Counted from the stretch's first letter, positions 16,609 through 25,114 are shown. The stretch: DNA of 64,000 bases from CBDFKU01 sp965248975 (GCA_965248975.1 CBDFKU010000017.1:1-64000), one strand, 5' to 3'. Made by a program: numbers and translations. The notes: generated from the sequence alone by a model not told the origin.

Positions 16609-17725
16609 GTTGAAGGAAGAAGCAGAAGCGACCGACTACGAGGACGCCCGCTCGGGGGAGGGTCGCCGAAGGCTTGGCGTGTGTGCCCGGGACCTCTACC
16701 GGCTGGTGGACGGCTTCCGTGGCACGGCTGCCGCCCAACTGGAGGAGTACCGGCTGCTGGAGAGGCTGCTGCGGGAGCAGTGTGTGGTGGGCAACAAGAG
16801 GGACGGGCGCCCCGGAGAGGGCGATGACGACGCAGGGGAAGGGGCGGTGCCCATCACCCTCAGGGACCCGAAGGAGGTGCGGTCCGATTCCCTGCAATCG
16901 CCCCACGACCCGGAGGCCACCTACAGCGGGCACAAAGGCAAGGGGTACGAGGTACAGGTGGCGGAGACCTGCCATGCGGAGAACGCCACCCAGTTGATCA
17001 CTCATGTAGAGGTGACCCCATCCAGCGGGAGCGACACCGACGTGACTGTGCCGCTGGTTGACGGGCTGGCGGAGCGGAAGGTCCGACCGGACGAGCTCTT
17101 CGCGGACACGGCGTATGGGTCGGGCCGCAACGCCTTCGAGGCCTCGCGCCGGGGGACGGAACTGGTGAGCCCGGTGGCGGGGTCGGCGCCGGGGAACTCC
17201 CACGAAGGAGAGGGAGACGGACCGCCGCCGCTCACTGGGGCGGACTTCCAGATCGACGTCACCGGGGAGCAGGCCACGGTGTGCCCCGCCGGGCACCGGT
17301 CCGTCGAGGAGTACGAGCTGGAAGATGCGCCGGAGCGGGTAGAGGTTCACTTTGCCAGGGCAACATGCGAGCTCTGCCCCTTGCGGTCCCGTTGCCCGGT
17401 GAAGCTGGACCGGCGTGCGGGGGCCTACGTCCTCAAGGCGGACCTGGTGAAGGTGAACATCGAGGGGCGGCGGCGGGCCGAGGCCACCGAGGAGTGGCGC
17501 AAGCGGTATGCCATAAGGGCCGGGATAGAGGGGACAAACTCCGAGTTGAAGCGCGCCCACGGGCTTGGGCGCTTGCGGGTGCGAGGGGGCCGTCGGGTGC
17601 GGCTTGCCGTCTACCTGAAGGCGTTGGCGTGCAACTTCAAGCGGATGGTCCATGCACGCCTGGTGGAGATGGAAAACACGGCTCAGCCGGAGGCCGGGAC
17701 GGTACCTGCGGTCGCAGCCGCGTGA
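16609..17725 (+). pseudogene. IS1182-like transposase, 5'-truncated fragment
   Basis: About 370 codons remain of a DDE transposase: DPEATYSGHKGKGYEVQVAE, DELFADTAYGSGRNAFEA (second Asp), a four-cysteine block C..C......C and CELCPLRSRCPVK, and the C-terminal IRAGIEGTNSELKRAHGLGRLRVRG with the catalytic Glu. The N-terminal part, including the first catalytic Asp, is absent because the IS3 element abuts it at 16608. The missing half is not on the other side of the IS3 element, so sequence was deleted rather than just interrupted. It differs from the intact element at 7.3-8.8 kb. Confidence 0.82.
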
Positions 17726-17881
17726 GGGCCCCGCTCCATAACTTCCATCGGGCGCCCTGAGCCACGGAAGGGGTACTGCACGGGATCCTGCTTGTCCTGA
17801 GCGCAGCCCCAAGGGCGGTGAGGTCAGCAGCCGACAGCCCGTGGCGCCTCCCTGCCAGACACCCTCGCACTCCAGGGTCCA

Positions 17882-18345
17882 TCTCTAACAGGCCTTTCTA
17901 CGAAGGAATCAAGAATGATGGTACCGGTTCGGTCCACACAAGGGCTTATCATACTAGTAACGGTGGAGAATGGACTGCGAACCCATCGGGAGCCGTCATG
18001 CCTAACGCTGAAAAGCTCTACGAACTCTATAAGTTTAGCGGCGCGTGGAAGTTCCGGTACGACCATGGGACCGTTTACAGTTACTCCACCTCTTGGGACC
18101 CCGACCACCTCGTAGTTGGTGGAGAGACCCTGCGGTATAAAGTAGTGTCAGAAACCAAAAAAGGTGATCATGCTCCCGGCGATGAGGACAACCGGATTGA
18201 AATGAACACCATTAAGAAAAATGTTAGCGGGACTTGGTCAGACGCCGATACAAGTATAGGCTTCTCAGATGATCCTATGGAGATGGATCTAAACGCGAGC
18301 CCCGGTGAAGCATTTCGGATCTGGGACTCAAGGTGCGACAGTTAG
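17882..18345 (+). pseudogene. Hypothetical protein, probably 5'-truncated
   Basis: The open frame runs from 17818 but the first 20 or so codons look like IS-end sequence; protein-like composition (aromatic and polar strands such as GAWKFRYDHGTVYSYSTSWDPDHL) begins near 17882. No start codon with a ribosome site precedes it. It may be the C-terminal part of a secreted protein whose upstream part was removed with the IS1182 fragment. No family recognised. Confidence 0.45.
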
Positions 18346-18376
18346 GTTCAGATAAGAATGTAACCCAGGGGGGTAA

Positions 18377-19015
18377 ATGGTGAAGAATAAGCCACTTCGT
18401 CTACTGCTCGCAGTCGCTGTAGCGGGCATCTTCGTCGCAAGCGGGCTCTTGGCCATGGGAGTCGCAGGTACCTCTGACCAAGATCAGGTTCCTACACCAG
18501 AGGAGATCGGTGCATATTTCCTCAACTCTGAGATGAGTCCGCTGGATATCGACCCCGCCATTTCTAAACAACAGGCCGAGGAGATCGCACTTGATGAATT
18601 GATGACCGGGTGGGATATGCCTAGAGGTCGAGGCATCGAGGAGAACGTAATCATTAAATCCACAACGGCCTCGTTTTCTGGGTCAAGGCATGGGAACGAG
18701 CCCAGGACAGTTCACGGTCGCCCGGCGTGGATCTTGGCGATTCATGACCTCCCAGTCTCCCTTCCTTGCGGCATCCGAGCTCGGCTATCGGACGCAGGTG
18801 ATGATCATCATGGATGCGATACTCACTCGCCACGGTACCACGTAGCGATTGATGCGGAAACTGGCCAAATACTAAGTACTGACTTGACCGGCGGTGGAGA
18901 AATGCCCGAGAAATGGTACGAGATATTCAAGCAAAACCCACCACCGGAAGACCAACCGACGCGGCCTCCCACGCCCACTCCAACACCCCCTCCCCCTCCA
19001 ACGCCAACCGAGTGA
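18377..19015 (+). CDS. Exported protein with PepSY-like segment and proline-rich tail
   Basis: The 212-residue product has a basic start (MVKNKPLR), a hydrophobic signal segment (LLLAVAVAGIFVASGLLAMGV), a central domain where ISKQQAEEIALDELMTG and YHVAIDAETGQILSTD resemble PepSY-type elements, and a C-terminal PTPTPTPPPPPTPTE tail that probably spans the cell wall or glycan layer. GGGGG at 18370-18374 is a weak ribosome site. It is next to another damaged exported protein. The function is unknown. Confidence 0.65.
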   Translation: MVKNKPLRLLLAVAVAGIFVASGLLAMGVAGTSDQDQVPTPEEIGAYFLNSEMSPLDIDPAISKQQAEEIALDELMTGWDMPRGRGIEENVIIKSTTASFSGSRHGNEPRTVHGRPAWILAIHDLPVSLPCGIRARLSDAGDDHHGCDTHSPRYHVAIDAETGQILSTDLTGGGEMPEKWYEIFKQNPPPEDQPTRPPTPTPTPPPPPTPTE

Positions 19016-19090
19016 GGGGCTACGAGTGGGGTTGCGGCCCGTCGTTCGTGGAAGCTAACACCAGTATAGGAATACAGACGGAGAGCTAGG

Positions 19091-19417
19091 TTAGGCGTCG
19101 TCTCTTTTTCCATCCCCACTACCTCCCTTGGCCTTGGACCGGCTGTAGCGTCCTTCCTGTTGCCAAGTCTCCACCGCTTCCCTGGAATACCGCCTTCCCT
19201 TGGGCGGGTCCCGCAGGAACAGGCTTCTAAGGGCTATCTTGATAGCCTTCGAGTACCTGGGGTAGAACTTCCCCCGTCGCCACTCGGCCACCGTCTCCCG
19301 GTGAGTGCCCAGCTCCTCGGCAATGGCCGCGTCGGTCCATTTCTGCGCCCTAAGCTGGTCTAGAAGCTCCTGGATGTCGTTCATATTCTCCATACCTTGG
19401 TGGGCTGCTGTCCCCAT
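19091..19417 (-). CDS. Helix-turn-helix DNA-binding protein
   Basis: The 108-residue product contains a homeodomain/XRE-like helix-turn-helix, IQELLDQLRAQKWTDAAIAEELGTHRETVAEWRRGKFYP (about residues 15-53), and a very basic C-terminal half. In-frame ATGs at residues 9 and 12 are possible alternative starts; GGAGAA precedes the second. Two direct repeats of ACATTACG(A/G)GTGTCC lie just upstream and may be its operator. It is divergent from the prophage early operon and so is a candidate repressor. Confidence 0.65.
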   Translation of the reverse strand: MGTAAHQGMENMNDIQELLDQLRAQKWTDAAIAEELGTHRETVAEWRRGKFYPRYSKAIKIALRSLFLRDPPKGRRYSREAVETWQQEGRYSRSKAKGGSGDGKRDDA

Positions 19418-19418
19418 A

Positions 19419-19476
19419 ATACCATACTACATTACGAGTGTCCACCTCTGGATACCACTTAACATTACGGGTGTCC
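19419..19476. repeat. Two direct repeats, candidate operator
   Basis: ACATTACGAGTGTCC (19429-19443) and ACATTACGGGTGTCC (19462-19476) differ at one base and are 33 bp apart, about three helical turns; similarity (ATACCA...) extends some bases to the left of each. They sit between the HTH gene and the prophage early promoter. Confidence 0.55.
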
Positions 19477-19509
19477 CGAAGCTTGCTTGAGGCTAATCAA
19501 TTCACGTCA

Positions 19510-19564
19510 ATAGGCGTAAATGCCTATGTAAATACTTGACAAGCGTGTGGTAATCTGGTATCAT
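19510..19564 (+). promoter_or_regulatory. Prophage early promoter with upstream palindrome
   Basis: TTGACA (19536-19541) and TATCAT (19559-19564) are spaced by 17 bp, a near-consensus sigma70 promoter. Nine bases upstream is the perfect inverted repeat ATAGGC-GTAAAT-GCCTAT (19510-19527), a likely binding site for a dimeric regulator. Transcription would start about 19571 and read the SWIM gene and the following small genes. Confidence 0.7.
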
Positions 19565-19606
19565 TAAATCATGGTCAACAAGCACACCACCAAAGGAGGA
19601 GCCACC

Positions 19607-19885
19607 ATGGCAACCGTATCGCCAGTTACCCAGATCGAGGAGCTCAACAAGAGGCTGGAGAGGGCCCGTGAGCTGGTATCTGAAGACAGGGTTGCTCCGG
19701 TGGTTGGCAGGGATGGCCACTTCGTGGTGCAGGGCACCGAGGGCGGCTACTACCTGGTCAACGGTGGATGCACCTGTCAGGATGCCAGGTTCCGGTCGGA
19801 GGTCCACAAGGGCTGGTGCAAGCACATGCTGGCGGTGGAGCTCTACAAGGAGTCCCAGCCCGAGGTAGAGCCCAGCCCGAGGTAG
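19607..19885 (+). CDS. Small SWIM zinc-finger protein, C terminus shifted by tandem duplication
   Basis: From ATG 19607 (GGAGG 7 bases before) the product is 92 residues. VNGGCTCQDARFRSEVHKGWCKHMLAVEL carries the CxC-Xn-CxH pattern of a SWIM zinc finger, which binds nucleic acid or protein. The 17-bp unit CCCGAGGTAGAGCCCAG occurs twice in tandem near the end and shifts the frame, giving an early stop at 19883. With one copy the frame would read on through ...EPSQPEDARSLEEQLKDLF to TAG at 19942-19944. It is the first gene of the prophage early operon. Confidence 0.75.
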   Translation: MATVSPVTQIEELNKRLERARELVSEDRVAPVVGRDGHFVVQGTEGGYYLVNGGCTCQDARFRSEVHKGWCKHMLAVELYKESQPEVEPSPR

Positions 19886-19974
19886 AGCCCAGCCAGCCGG
19901 AGGATGCCCGGTCCCTGGAAGAGCAGCTCAAGGATTTGTTCTAGGGCACGAAAAGGAGTAGGAGGAACGCACCA

Positions 19975-20130
19975 ATGACCAGCAGATACAAGATCATAGC
20001 GATACAGACTCCAGAGGCAGAGTTCGCCTACTACATCATCAAGGACATGATCACCAAAGACCGGATCGGCCCGTGGTTCGAGACTCTGGAGGATGCCGAG
20101 CACTGGCTGGCTATAACGGGGCTTCAGTAA
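19975..20130 (+). CDS. Small hypothetical prophage protein (51 aa)
   Basis: An ATG with AGGAGG eight bases upstream opens a 51-codon frame: MTSRYKIIAIQTPEAEFAYY at the start and WFETLEDAEHWLAITGLQ at the end. Codon use and the strong ribosome site resemble the flanking small genes. No domain recognised. Confidence 0.65.
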   Translation: MTSRYKIIAIQTPEAEFAYYIIKDMITKDRIGPWFETLEDAEHWLAITGLQ

Positions 20131-20154
20131 GTGAGGCCACGGTACGCAGAGCGG

Positions 20155-20170
20155 CCCCGCTTCGGCGGGG
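20155..20170 (+). other. Hairpin with TTCG tetraloop
   Basis: CCCCGC-TTCG-GCGGGG forms a perfect 6-bp GC stem with the extra-stable UUCG loop. No T-run follows, so it is more likely an RNA-stability or attenuating hairpin within the early operon than a terminator. Confidence 0.5.
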
Positions 20171-21131
20171 GGTAATGCGGGAGGCCAGGTCGCAACCCCT
20201 GGCACGCAGGAAAACGAGGAGGTCAAACCATGCCAGCAGAGATCACGAATACCAATGGGCGCGACGAAATGTTCTACACCGGTAAGACCCCGTGGCACGG
20301 CTTGGGGACGAAACTGGACGGCCCAGCCACCGCAGCCGAGGCCATCGCGGCGGCGTCCCTGGACTGGACTGTCGAGATGATGCCGGTCTACCTGGATGGG
20401 GGAGTAGAGATTCCCGGTAAGAAGGCGGCGGTCCGGGCTGACACCGGGCTCGTGATGAACGTCATGTCTAACTGGTACACACCCCTCCAGAACGTGGAGG
20501 CGTTCAGATTCTTCGACGCGGTGGTGGGCGCTGGGGAAGCCGTCTACCATACTGCGGGCTCCCTCCGTGGCGGGCGCAAGGTGTGGGCCCTAGCGAAGCT
20601 GCCCGGCGACATCAAAGTCGTTGGAGATGACGTGCTGGAAAAGTACGTCCTCTTGGCCAACAGCCATGACGGGAGCCTGGCCGTGACCATGCAGTTGACT
20701 GCGGTCCGGGTGGTCTGCTCCAACACCATGTCGGTGGCCCTGGCGTCCGGCCAGAAGTTCCGAGCCTTGCATATGCCAAACGTCATCTCCAAGGCCAACG
20801 AGGCCCGCGAATTCCTGGGGCTGACCGAAGCCTACTTTGAGAACCTGATGGCCGGGATCAACCGCTTGGTCGACACCAGGGTCACTAAGACCCAGGTCGA
20901 TGAGATGGTCTTCAAGGTGTTTGGGCTGGACGAGACCAAGGCCATTAGTGAGCAGCACTACCTGCCGAGACACGCCGCCGAGACTGTCAAGGACCTATTC
21001 CACACGGGGATGGGCAACGACCTGAAGGGGGTGAAGGGGACGGCCTGGGCCGCCTACAACGCGGTGACCGAGTACATCGACCATGTACGTCCCCAGGGCG
21101 CTCGGCTGGACACCGCCCGTTCCACCGCTGG

Positions 21132-22499
21132 GAGGTATCTTCAAAAAGTGTGTAAACAGTCAGGCGGTGTACCCTCTCTCTGAACAACACGGGCTCGAGG
21201 CCCAAGAGAGGAGATAGACCGCCCATGAGGAAGGAAAGCACTGAGAGTAGGTCGGAGTCAAGGCCGGAGTGGGAGCAGTTGGAGGATTGGGTGCGAAGCC
21301 AGGTCCAGAGGCTGATCCAGGAGTTGCTGGAGGAGGAGGTGACGGAGTTTCTGGGAAGGGCGAAGTCGGCGCTCAGATCCGACTCGGACTCAGATACCGG
21401 CTATCGGAACGGATACGGCAGAGCCCGGAGGCTTACGCTGAGTTCGGGAACGATACAGCTGAGGCGGCCGCGAGTCCGCGATACCGAGGAGCAGTTCGAG
21501 AGCCGGCTGCTGCCGCTGTTCGTCAACAGGACCAGGAAGGTTGCTGAGTTGATCCCCGAGCTGTACCTGCACGGTCTATCCGAAGGCGACTTCGATCTGG
21601 CTTTGCGGGGGCTGCTGGGAGAGGACGCACCGGTATCGGCGAGCACGGTGGCCCGGTTGAAGTCCAAGTGGAACGATGAGCTTGCCCAATGGCGCAGCCG
21701 GCCCCTCGATGACCTGGAAGTGGTCTACATGTGGGTGGATGGAGTCTACGTCAAGGCTGGTCTTGAGAAGGAGAAGGCGGCGGTACTGGTGGTGATGGCG
21801 GCCCTGAGCGACGGGAGCAAGGTGGTGGTGAGCGCTGTTCCCGGATACAGGGAGTCCACAGAGAACTGGTCCGAGGTGCTCAGGGACATCAAGCGCCGGG
21901 GCTTGAGCTGCCCGAGGCTGGTGGTTGGAGACGGACACCTGGGCATCTGGGGAGCTCTGCGCAACGTCTATCCGCAGGCGGCAGAGCAACGCTGCTGGAA
22001 CCACAAGATCGTAAACGTGCTCGCCAAGCTTCCAAAGCGACAACAGGACCAGGCCAAGCTCATGCTGCGTACTATCCCCTACGCGCCGACTCGGACAGAG
22101 GCTGAGCGGCTCAGGACGGTGTTCACCAGGTGGTGCGGCGACCATTCCTACGAGGCGGCCTCAGAGGCCTTGGAGCGGGACTGGGACCGCATGGTCACCT
22201 TCTATGACTTCCCAAAGGAGCACTGGGGGCACCTTCGCACGACGAACCCGGTAGAATCACCCTTCGCGGCCCTCAGGCTTCGGACCGATGCCGCCAAGCG
22301 CTACAAGAGGGTCGATCGGGCGATAGCGGTGATCTGGAAAATGTTGATGCTCGCCGAACAGCGCTTCAGGCGTCTGAAGGCCCCTGAGTTGATCGAAGAC
22401 GTCTATCTCGGTGCACAGTATGCGGATGGAATCGCCATTGAATCAACGGCTGAGAAGGTCGCCGCCTGATATCGTTTACACACCTATTGACGTAACCTC
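21132..22499 (+). mobile_element. IS256-family insertion sequence, copy 1
   Basis: The 1368-bp element has 26-bp imperfect terminal inverted repeats (outer bases GAGGT, inner GTGTGTAAAC, five mismatches). The 8-bp target duplication ACCGCTGG is perfect (21124-21131 and 22500-22507), so the insertion is recent. Copy 2 at 31370-32737 has the same length and an identical transposase translation. Confidence 0.94.
21225..22469 (+). CDS. IS256-family transposase
   Basis: The 414-residue mutator-type transposase shows the DDE motifs YMWVDGVYVKAGLEKEKA (first Asp), PRLVVGDGHLGIWGAL (second Asp) and, after the conserved C/H block EQRCWNHKIVNVLAKLPK, the Glu in the C-terminal helix region near TTNPVESPFAALRLRT. 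The N-terminal region EEVTEFLGRAKSALRSDSD-GYRNGYGRARRL is also typical. Full length and undamaged. Confidence 0.96.
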   Translation: MRKESTESRSESRPEWEQLEDWVRSQVQRLIQELLEEEVTEFLGRAKSALRSDSDSDTGYRNGYGRARRLTLSSGTIQLRRPRVRDTEEQFESRLLPLFVNRTRKVAELIPELYLHGLSEGDFDLALRGLLGEDAPVSASTVARLKSKWNDELAQWRSRPLDDLEVVYMWVDGVYVKAGLEKEKAAVLVVMAALSDGSKVVVSAVPGYRESTENWSEVLRDIKRRGLSCPRLVVGDGHLGIWGALRNVYPQAAEQRCWNHKIVNVLAKLPKRQQDQAKLMLRTIPYAPTRTEAERLRTVFTRWCGDHSYEAASEALERDWDRMVTFYDFPKEHWGHLRTTNPVESPFAALRLRTDAAKRYKRVDRAIAVIWKMLMLAEQRFRRLKAPELIEDVYLGAQYADGIAIESTAEKVAA

Positions 22500-22671
22500 A
22501 CCGCTGGGGAGCTGGGCAGCAAGCGGCTGGAGTCTGCCTGGTTCGGTAATGGGGCCAAGGTCAAGCAATCGGCATGGGACATTCTAACGGCGATCTAGGC
22601 GAAACGCCCTCAGGGGCGTCTGCGGGAACCGACCACCCCGCACTGATGAGCCAGGCTGAAGGGGATAAGGG

Positions 22672-22857
22672 ATGGAGATTTCACAAGGACAGGCAATGGA
22701 GTACGTGCGGTCTATTCTGTTGGCGGTTGATGTCCTGGACTTTGGGCGAGTGGACCCACGTGACCTCTTAGAGATATTGGAGGTCCTGCGAGAAGTCGAT
22801 TCAGCCTTGTGGGAGTGGGCAGATATCGTAGAAATGAAAGAACCGGAGGGGATATGA
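22672..22857 (+). CDS. Small hypothetical prophage protein (61 aa)
   Basis: The product is acidic and helical (VRSILLAVDVLDFGRVDP, LLEILEVLREVDSALWEWADIVEM). AAGGGG lies 9 bases before the ATG. The stop overlaps the start of the next gene (ATGA), indicating translational coupling. No family recognised. Confidence 0.6.
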   Translation: MEISQGQAMEYVRSILLAVDVLDFGRVDPRDLLEILEVLREVDSALWEWADIVEMKEPEGI

Positions 22858-23168
22858 ACGCAGTAGCCACCACCATCCTGAACCAGCTAAGCCCATCGAA
22901 GCGCGGCACGGCTCAGAACCGCTTGGCCGCCATGATCGGGGCGACCAACTTCTACAGCTTCGGGAACGGAGTCCAGTTCCACTTTAAGGGCTGCCGCAAG
23001 TGGAACGCGGTGCAGATAGAGCTCGACCCCGGCGACACCTACATCATGTGGTTCTGGAAGCTCGACCCTTCCAGGGGGTACCGGGATAGCTCGGTAGATG
23101 GACTACATGCCGAGGACCTGGCCCGGCTCTTCACCGAGGAGACGGGTCTGGCGACCGTCCTCTACTGA
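22854..23168 (+). CDS. Hypothetical prophage protein (104 aa)
   Basis: Start ATG 22854 has GGAGGGG just upstream and overlaps the previous stop codon. The product begins MNAVATTILNQLSPSKRGTA and has a beta-rich centre (FYSFGNGVQFHFKGCRKWNAVQIELDPGDTYIMWFWK) ending LARLFTEETGLATVLY. Such short proteins are frequent in early regions of phages of this kind; no function is known to me. Confidence 0.65.
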   Translation: MNAVATTILNQLSPSKRGTAQNRLAAMIGATNFYSFGNGVQFHFKGCRKWNAVQIELDPGDTYIMWFWKLDPSRGYRDSSVDGLHAEDLARLFTEETGLATVLY

Positions 23169-23206
23169 GACGATGGTAGGCCGAGACTAGAGAGTGGGGT
23201 GAACCA

Positions 23207-23566
23207 ATGCAAGTAGACAGAGTGAGAGCGTCCCTCAGATACAGCCGGGACACCGGCAACGGCTGGAAGACCGTGGAGCTGGGGGCTGAGGCCAGCCTTG
23301 GAGCCCAGGAAGAGTGGCAAAAGGCCGAGGCCCAGCTTTACACCGAGCTGAGCGCATCCCTGATGTCCCTGTGGGCCAGAGGGACCTTCAATGGTGAGAA
23401 GGCCGAGGAGTCACGGGAGCTGGAGCAGCCGGCCCACTGGTGCCAGGAGCACAATCAAGAGTTCCGGCGATTCGAAAGGCAAACCAGCAAGGGGCTATCG
23501 GTCTGGTATTCCCATAAGAGGGAAGGGGAGGGCTGGTGTAGAGAGAACAACCCGTTATCCCGTTAA
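23207..23566 (+). CDS. Hypothetical prophage protein with C/H motif
   Basis: The 119-residue product has two parts: an N-terminal half starting MQVDRVRASLRYSRDTG, and a C-terminal block HWCQEHNQEFRRFERQ-x-SKGLSVWYSHKREGEGWCREN whose paired Cys/His residues could bind one zinc. No exact family assignment. It lies in the early operon. Confidence 0.6.
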   Translation: MQVDRVRASLRYSRDTGNGWKTVELGAEASLGAQEEWQKAEAQLYTELSASLMSLWARGTFNGEKAEESRELEQPAHWCQEHNQEFRRFERQTSKGLSVWYSHKREGEGWCRENNPLSR

Positions 23567-23575
23567 GGGTGAGGG

Positions 23576-23595
23576 CTGAGCCTAACCGGGCTCAG
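23576..23595 (+). other. Intergenic hairpin
   Basis: CTGAGCC (23576-23582) and GGCTCAG (23589-23595) form a perfect 7-bp stem with a 6-base loop. No T-run follows. It lies in the 78-bp gap before the next early gene and could be a processing or partial termination site. Confidence 0.4.
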
Positions 23596-23644
23596 TAAAC
23601 CCCCAGCGCCGGTCCCAAGGCCGGGCAGGAAGGAAGGACGAACA

Positions 23645-24313
23645 ATGGGACTTGACATGTACGCCTACAAGACAGTGCGGAGACCTCTTCCCAAAGTGGA
23701 CTTTCCCAGTGTGGAGGAAGATGAGCTCCTGCACTATTGGCGCAAGCATCCCAACTTACATGGTTGGATGAAGGATCTGTACCGGACCAAGGGTGGTACC
23801 CATGAAGATTTCAATTTGATGCCCGTGGCCCTGACCGGCGGTGACATCGACACTTTGGAGGGAGTGGTGGAGAAGACGGCTCTGCCCGTCACCACTGGTT
23901 TCTTCTTTGGTGAGTCGCAACCCGAGGACATCCAAGAGGACCGCGAGTTCATTATCAAGGCCCGTAAGGCCCTGGCAGAGGGCTTCAGCGTTTACTACTG
24001 GCCTGGTGGTAGGAGGGAGAAGCCAATGAGATGGAATCTTAGATACCAGGAGACGGATGAGGTGCCCGAGGCCCATCAGTATGGGAAGACGCTACAAGGG
24101 CGCTGCCGCCCGTGTGGAGTTGCGTACAGGTGGGAGCGGCGAGCGCCGTTACCCAGGCGGCTCTATGAGGCCAGGTGCCCAAGGTGCCAACGTTCGCTGC
24201 TGTCAACGACCCACAACCTGAAGTCTGTGCCGTGGAAGGGCTTGGCCCGCAGGGTTGGTCCCAGGGTCCAGCGTCTGATGGAGGCCAACAATCGAGGAGA
24301 GGATGTGCGATGA
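23645..24313 (+). CDS. Phage protein of the 'MGLDMYAY' type, read through into a zinc-ribbon gene
   Basis: The first 120 codons belong to a phage family that starts MGLDMYAYKT and contains YWRKHPNLHGWM and TTGFFFGES; these are often annotated as phosphoglycerate kinase without basis. Codons 121-127 (WPGGRRE) then lead in frame into a second protein with its own ribosome site at 24026. One base over, the frame would read ...YYW-x-WW and stop at TAG 24010-24012, a typical ending. So a 1-base deletion near 24001-24003 has probably fused two separate genes. The function of the first part is unknown. Confidence 0.7.
   Translation: MGLDMYAYKTVRRPLPKVDFPSVEEDELLHYWRKHPNLHGWMKDLYRTKGGTHEDFNLMPVALTGGDIDTLEGVVEKTALPVTTGFFFGESQPEDIQEDREFIIKARKALAEGFSVYYWPGGRREKPMRWNLRYQETDEVPEAHQYGKTLQGRCRPCGVAYRWERRAPLPRRLYEARCPRCQRSLLSTTHNLKSVPWKGLARRVGPRVQRLMEANNRGEDVR
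24026..24313 (+). CDS. Small zinc-ribbon protein
   Basis: ATG 24026 follows AGGAGGGAG with good spacing and gives a 95-residue protein starting MRWNLRYQETDEVPEAHQYG. Two CxxC knuckles, GRCRPCGVAY and ARCPRCQRSL, are 25 or so residues apart and should bind one zinc; the rest is strongly basic, consistent with nucleic-acid binding. Its stop overlaps the next ATG (ATGA). Confidence 0.65.
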   Translation: MRWNLRYQETDEVPEAHQYGKTLQGRCRPCGVAYRWERRAPLPRRLYEARCPRCQRSLLSTTHNLKSVPWKGLARRVGPRVQRLMEANNRGEDVR

Positions 24314-24801
24314 GCGCATACATCGTAGACCGGGAGACTATGCAATACCTGGTGCAGTCGGGACTCGAGGCCGGGTTCCAGCACAACAAGGGCCGGAAGA
24401 TGCGTTGGTACCACGACGGTGAGAGCTACTGGCTGGACGACAGAAACGCCACCGATGTGGGCCAGATGCTCTGGGACGAGAACATCAAGTCGGTGGCTTA
24501 TCGCTACAGGGACACGGCTCACCTTGGGCTGCCGGGGCCTGTGGACGAAACTACCTACATCTACTTCCACGAGGACGCCACGGTGGGCTACAAGTGGAAC
24601 CCCGCCCAGATACTCAAGGCGGCAGATTGCTACGAGTACCAGAGCTGCGAGCACCCTGGCTGGGAGACCAGCAGCGCCAAGGCGTTCATCGACGTGCTTC
24701 GGAAGCTGGCATGGACCAGAGTGCCGGGCTACGAAGAGGCCGAATGGGGCCATCCCCAGGTGCCCAGCGAGGTGAGGAGCCAATGGGATCGGATATTTTA
24801 A
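24310..24801 (+). CDS. Hypothetical prophage protein (163 aa)
   Basis: Starts MSAYIVDRETMQYLVQSGLE and overlaps the preceding stop by ATGA. LVQSGLEAG, DATDVGQMLWDENIKSVAYRY-type segments and a C-terminal EYQSCEHPGWETSSAKAFIDVLRKLAW block are well structured, with the last resembling small proteins often found next to ParB or DUF932 genes in mobile elements. No catalytic motif. Function unknown. Confidence 0.7.
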   Translation: MSAYIVDRETMQYLVQSGLEAGFQHNKGRKMRWYHDGESYWLDDRNATDVGQMLWDENIKSVAYRYRDTAHLGLPGPVDETTYIYFHEDATVGYKWNPAQILKAADCYEYQSCEHPGWETSSAKAFIDVLRKLAWTRVPGYEEAEWGHPQVPSEVRSQWDRIF

Positions 24802-24826
24802 GTGAACAATGGAGAGGAGGAACAGA

Positions 24827-25114
24827 ATGGCGACTAACGAACAGTATCAATCGGGCAACAGCTACCTTACAGTGAGCCCCCGCGTCTTCTACTCCCTGTC
24901 TGTGGTCGACCTAGCTGAAGCCTACCGCGACCTGATCGAGGAGGAGACGGGAGAAGAGCTCCATCCCGACAGCGATCCATGGCTGGAACTCTCCTGGGAG
25001 CAACGGGACCGGTGTATCCAGGCTGCCGAGAAGGCGTGTGAGTACATTGATTGGCTGGAAATCTTGATGGGCGCGGTCAAGGAAGCTCTGAGGGAGAAAG
25101 TGCAAGGTGCCTAG
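24827..25114 (+). CDS. Hypothetical prophage protein (95 aa)
   Basis: ATG 24827 is preceded by AGGAGG with 7 bases spacing. The product starts MATNEQYQSGNSYLTVSPRV and continues with an acidic helical part (LAEAYRDLIEEETGEELHPDSD, CIQAAEKACEYIDWLEILM). It ends inside the start of the ParB gene (8-bp overlap). No family recognised. Confidence 0.62.
   Translation: MATNEQYQSGNSYLTVSPRVFYSLSVVDLAEAYRDLIEEETGEELHPDSDPWLELSWEQRDRCIQAAEKACEYIDWLEILMGAVKEALREKVQGA

Larger units (their letters stand above)
20230..22598 (+). pseudogene. DUF932 (TIGR03299-type) phage/plasmid protein, interrupted by IS256 copy 1
   Basis: The first 300 codons (20230-21131) match DUF932: MFYTGKTPWHGLGTKLDGPATAAEAI, VMSNWYTPLQNVEAFRFFD, HDGSLAVTMQLTAVRVVCSNTM. 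The IS256 element sits at 21132-22499 between two copies of ACCGCTGG. Removing element and one duplication joins ...TARSTAG to ELGSKRLESAWFGNGAKVKQ and ends at TAG 22596-22598, giving a full-length protein of about 333 residues. DUF932 proteins are common in phages and plasmids; their function is not established. At present a truncated 317-residue product with a foreign tail would be made. Confidence 0.85.

Noticed and set aside
23645..24020. Naming the MGLDMYAY protein a phosphoglycerate kinase
   Set aside because: This annotation circulates for phage homologues, but no kinase motif is visible in the sequence.
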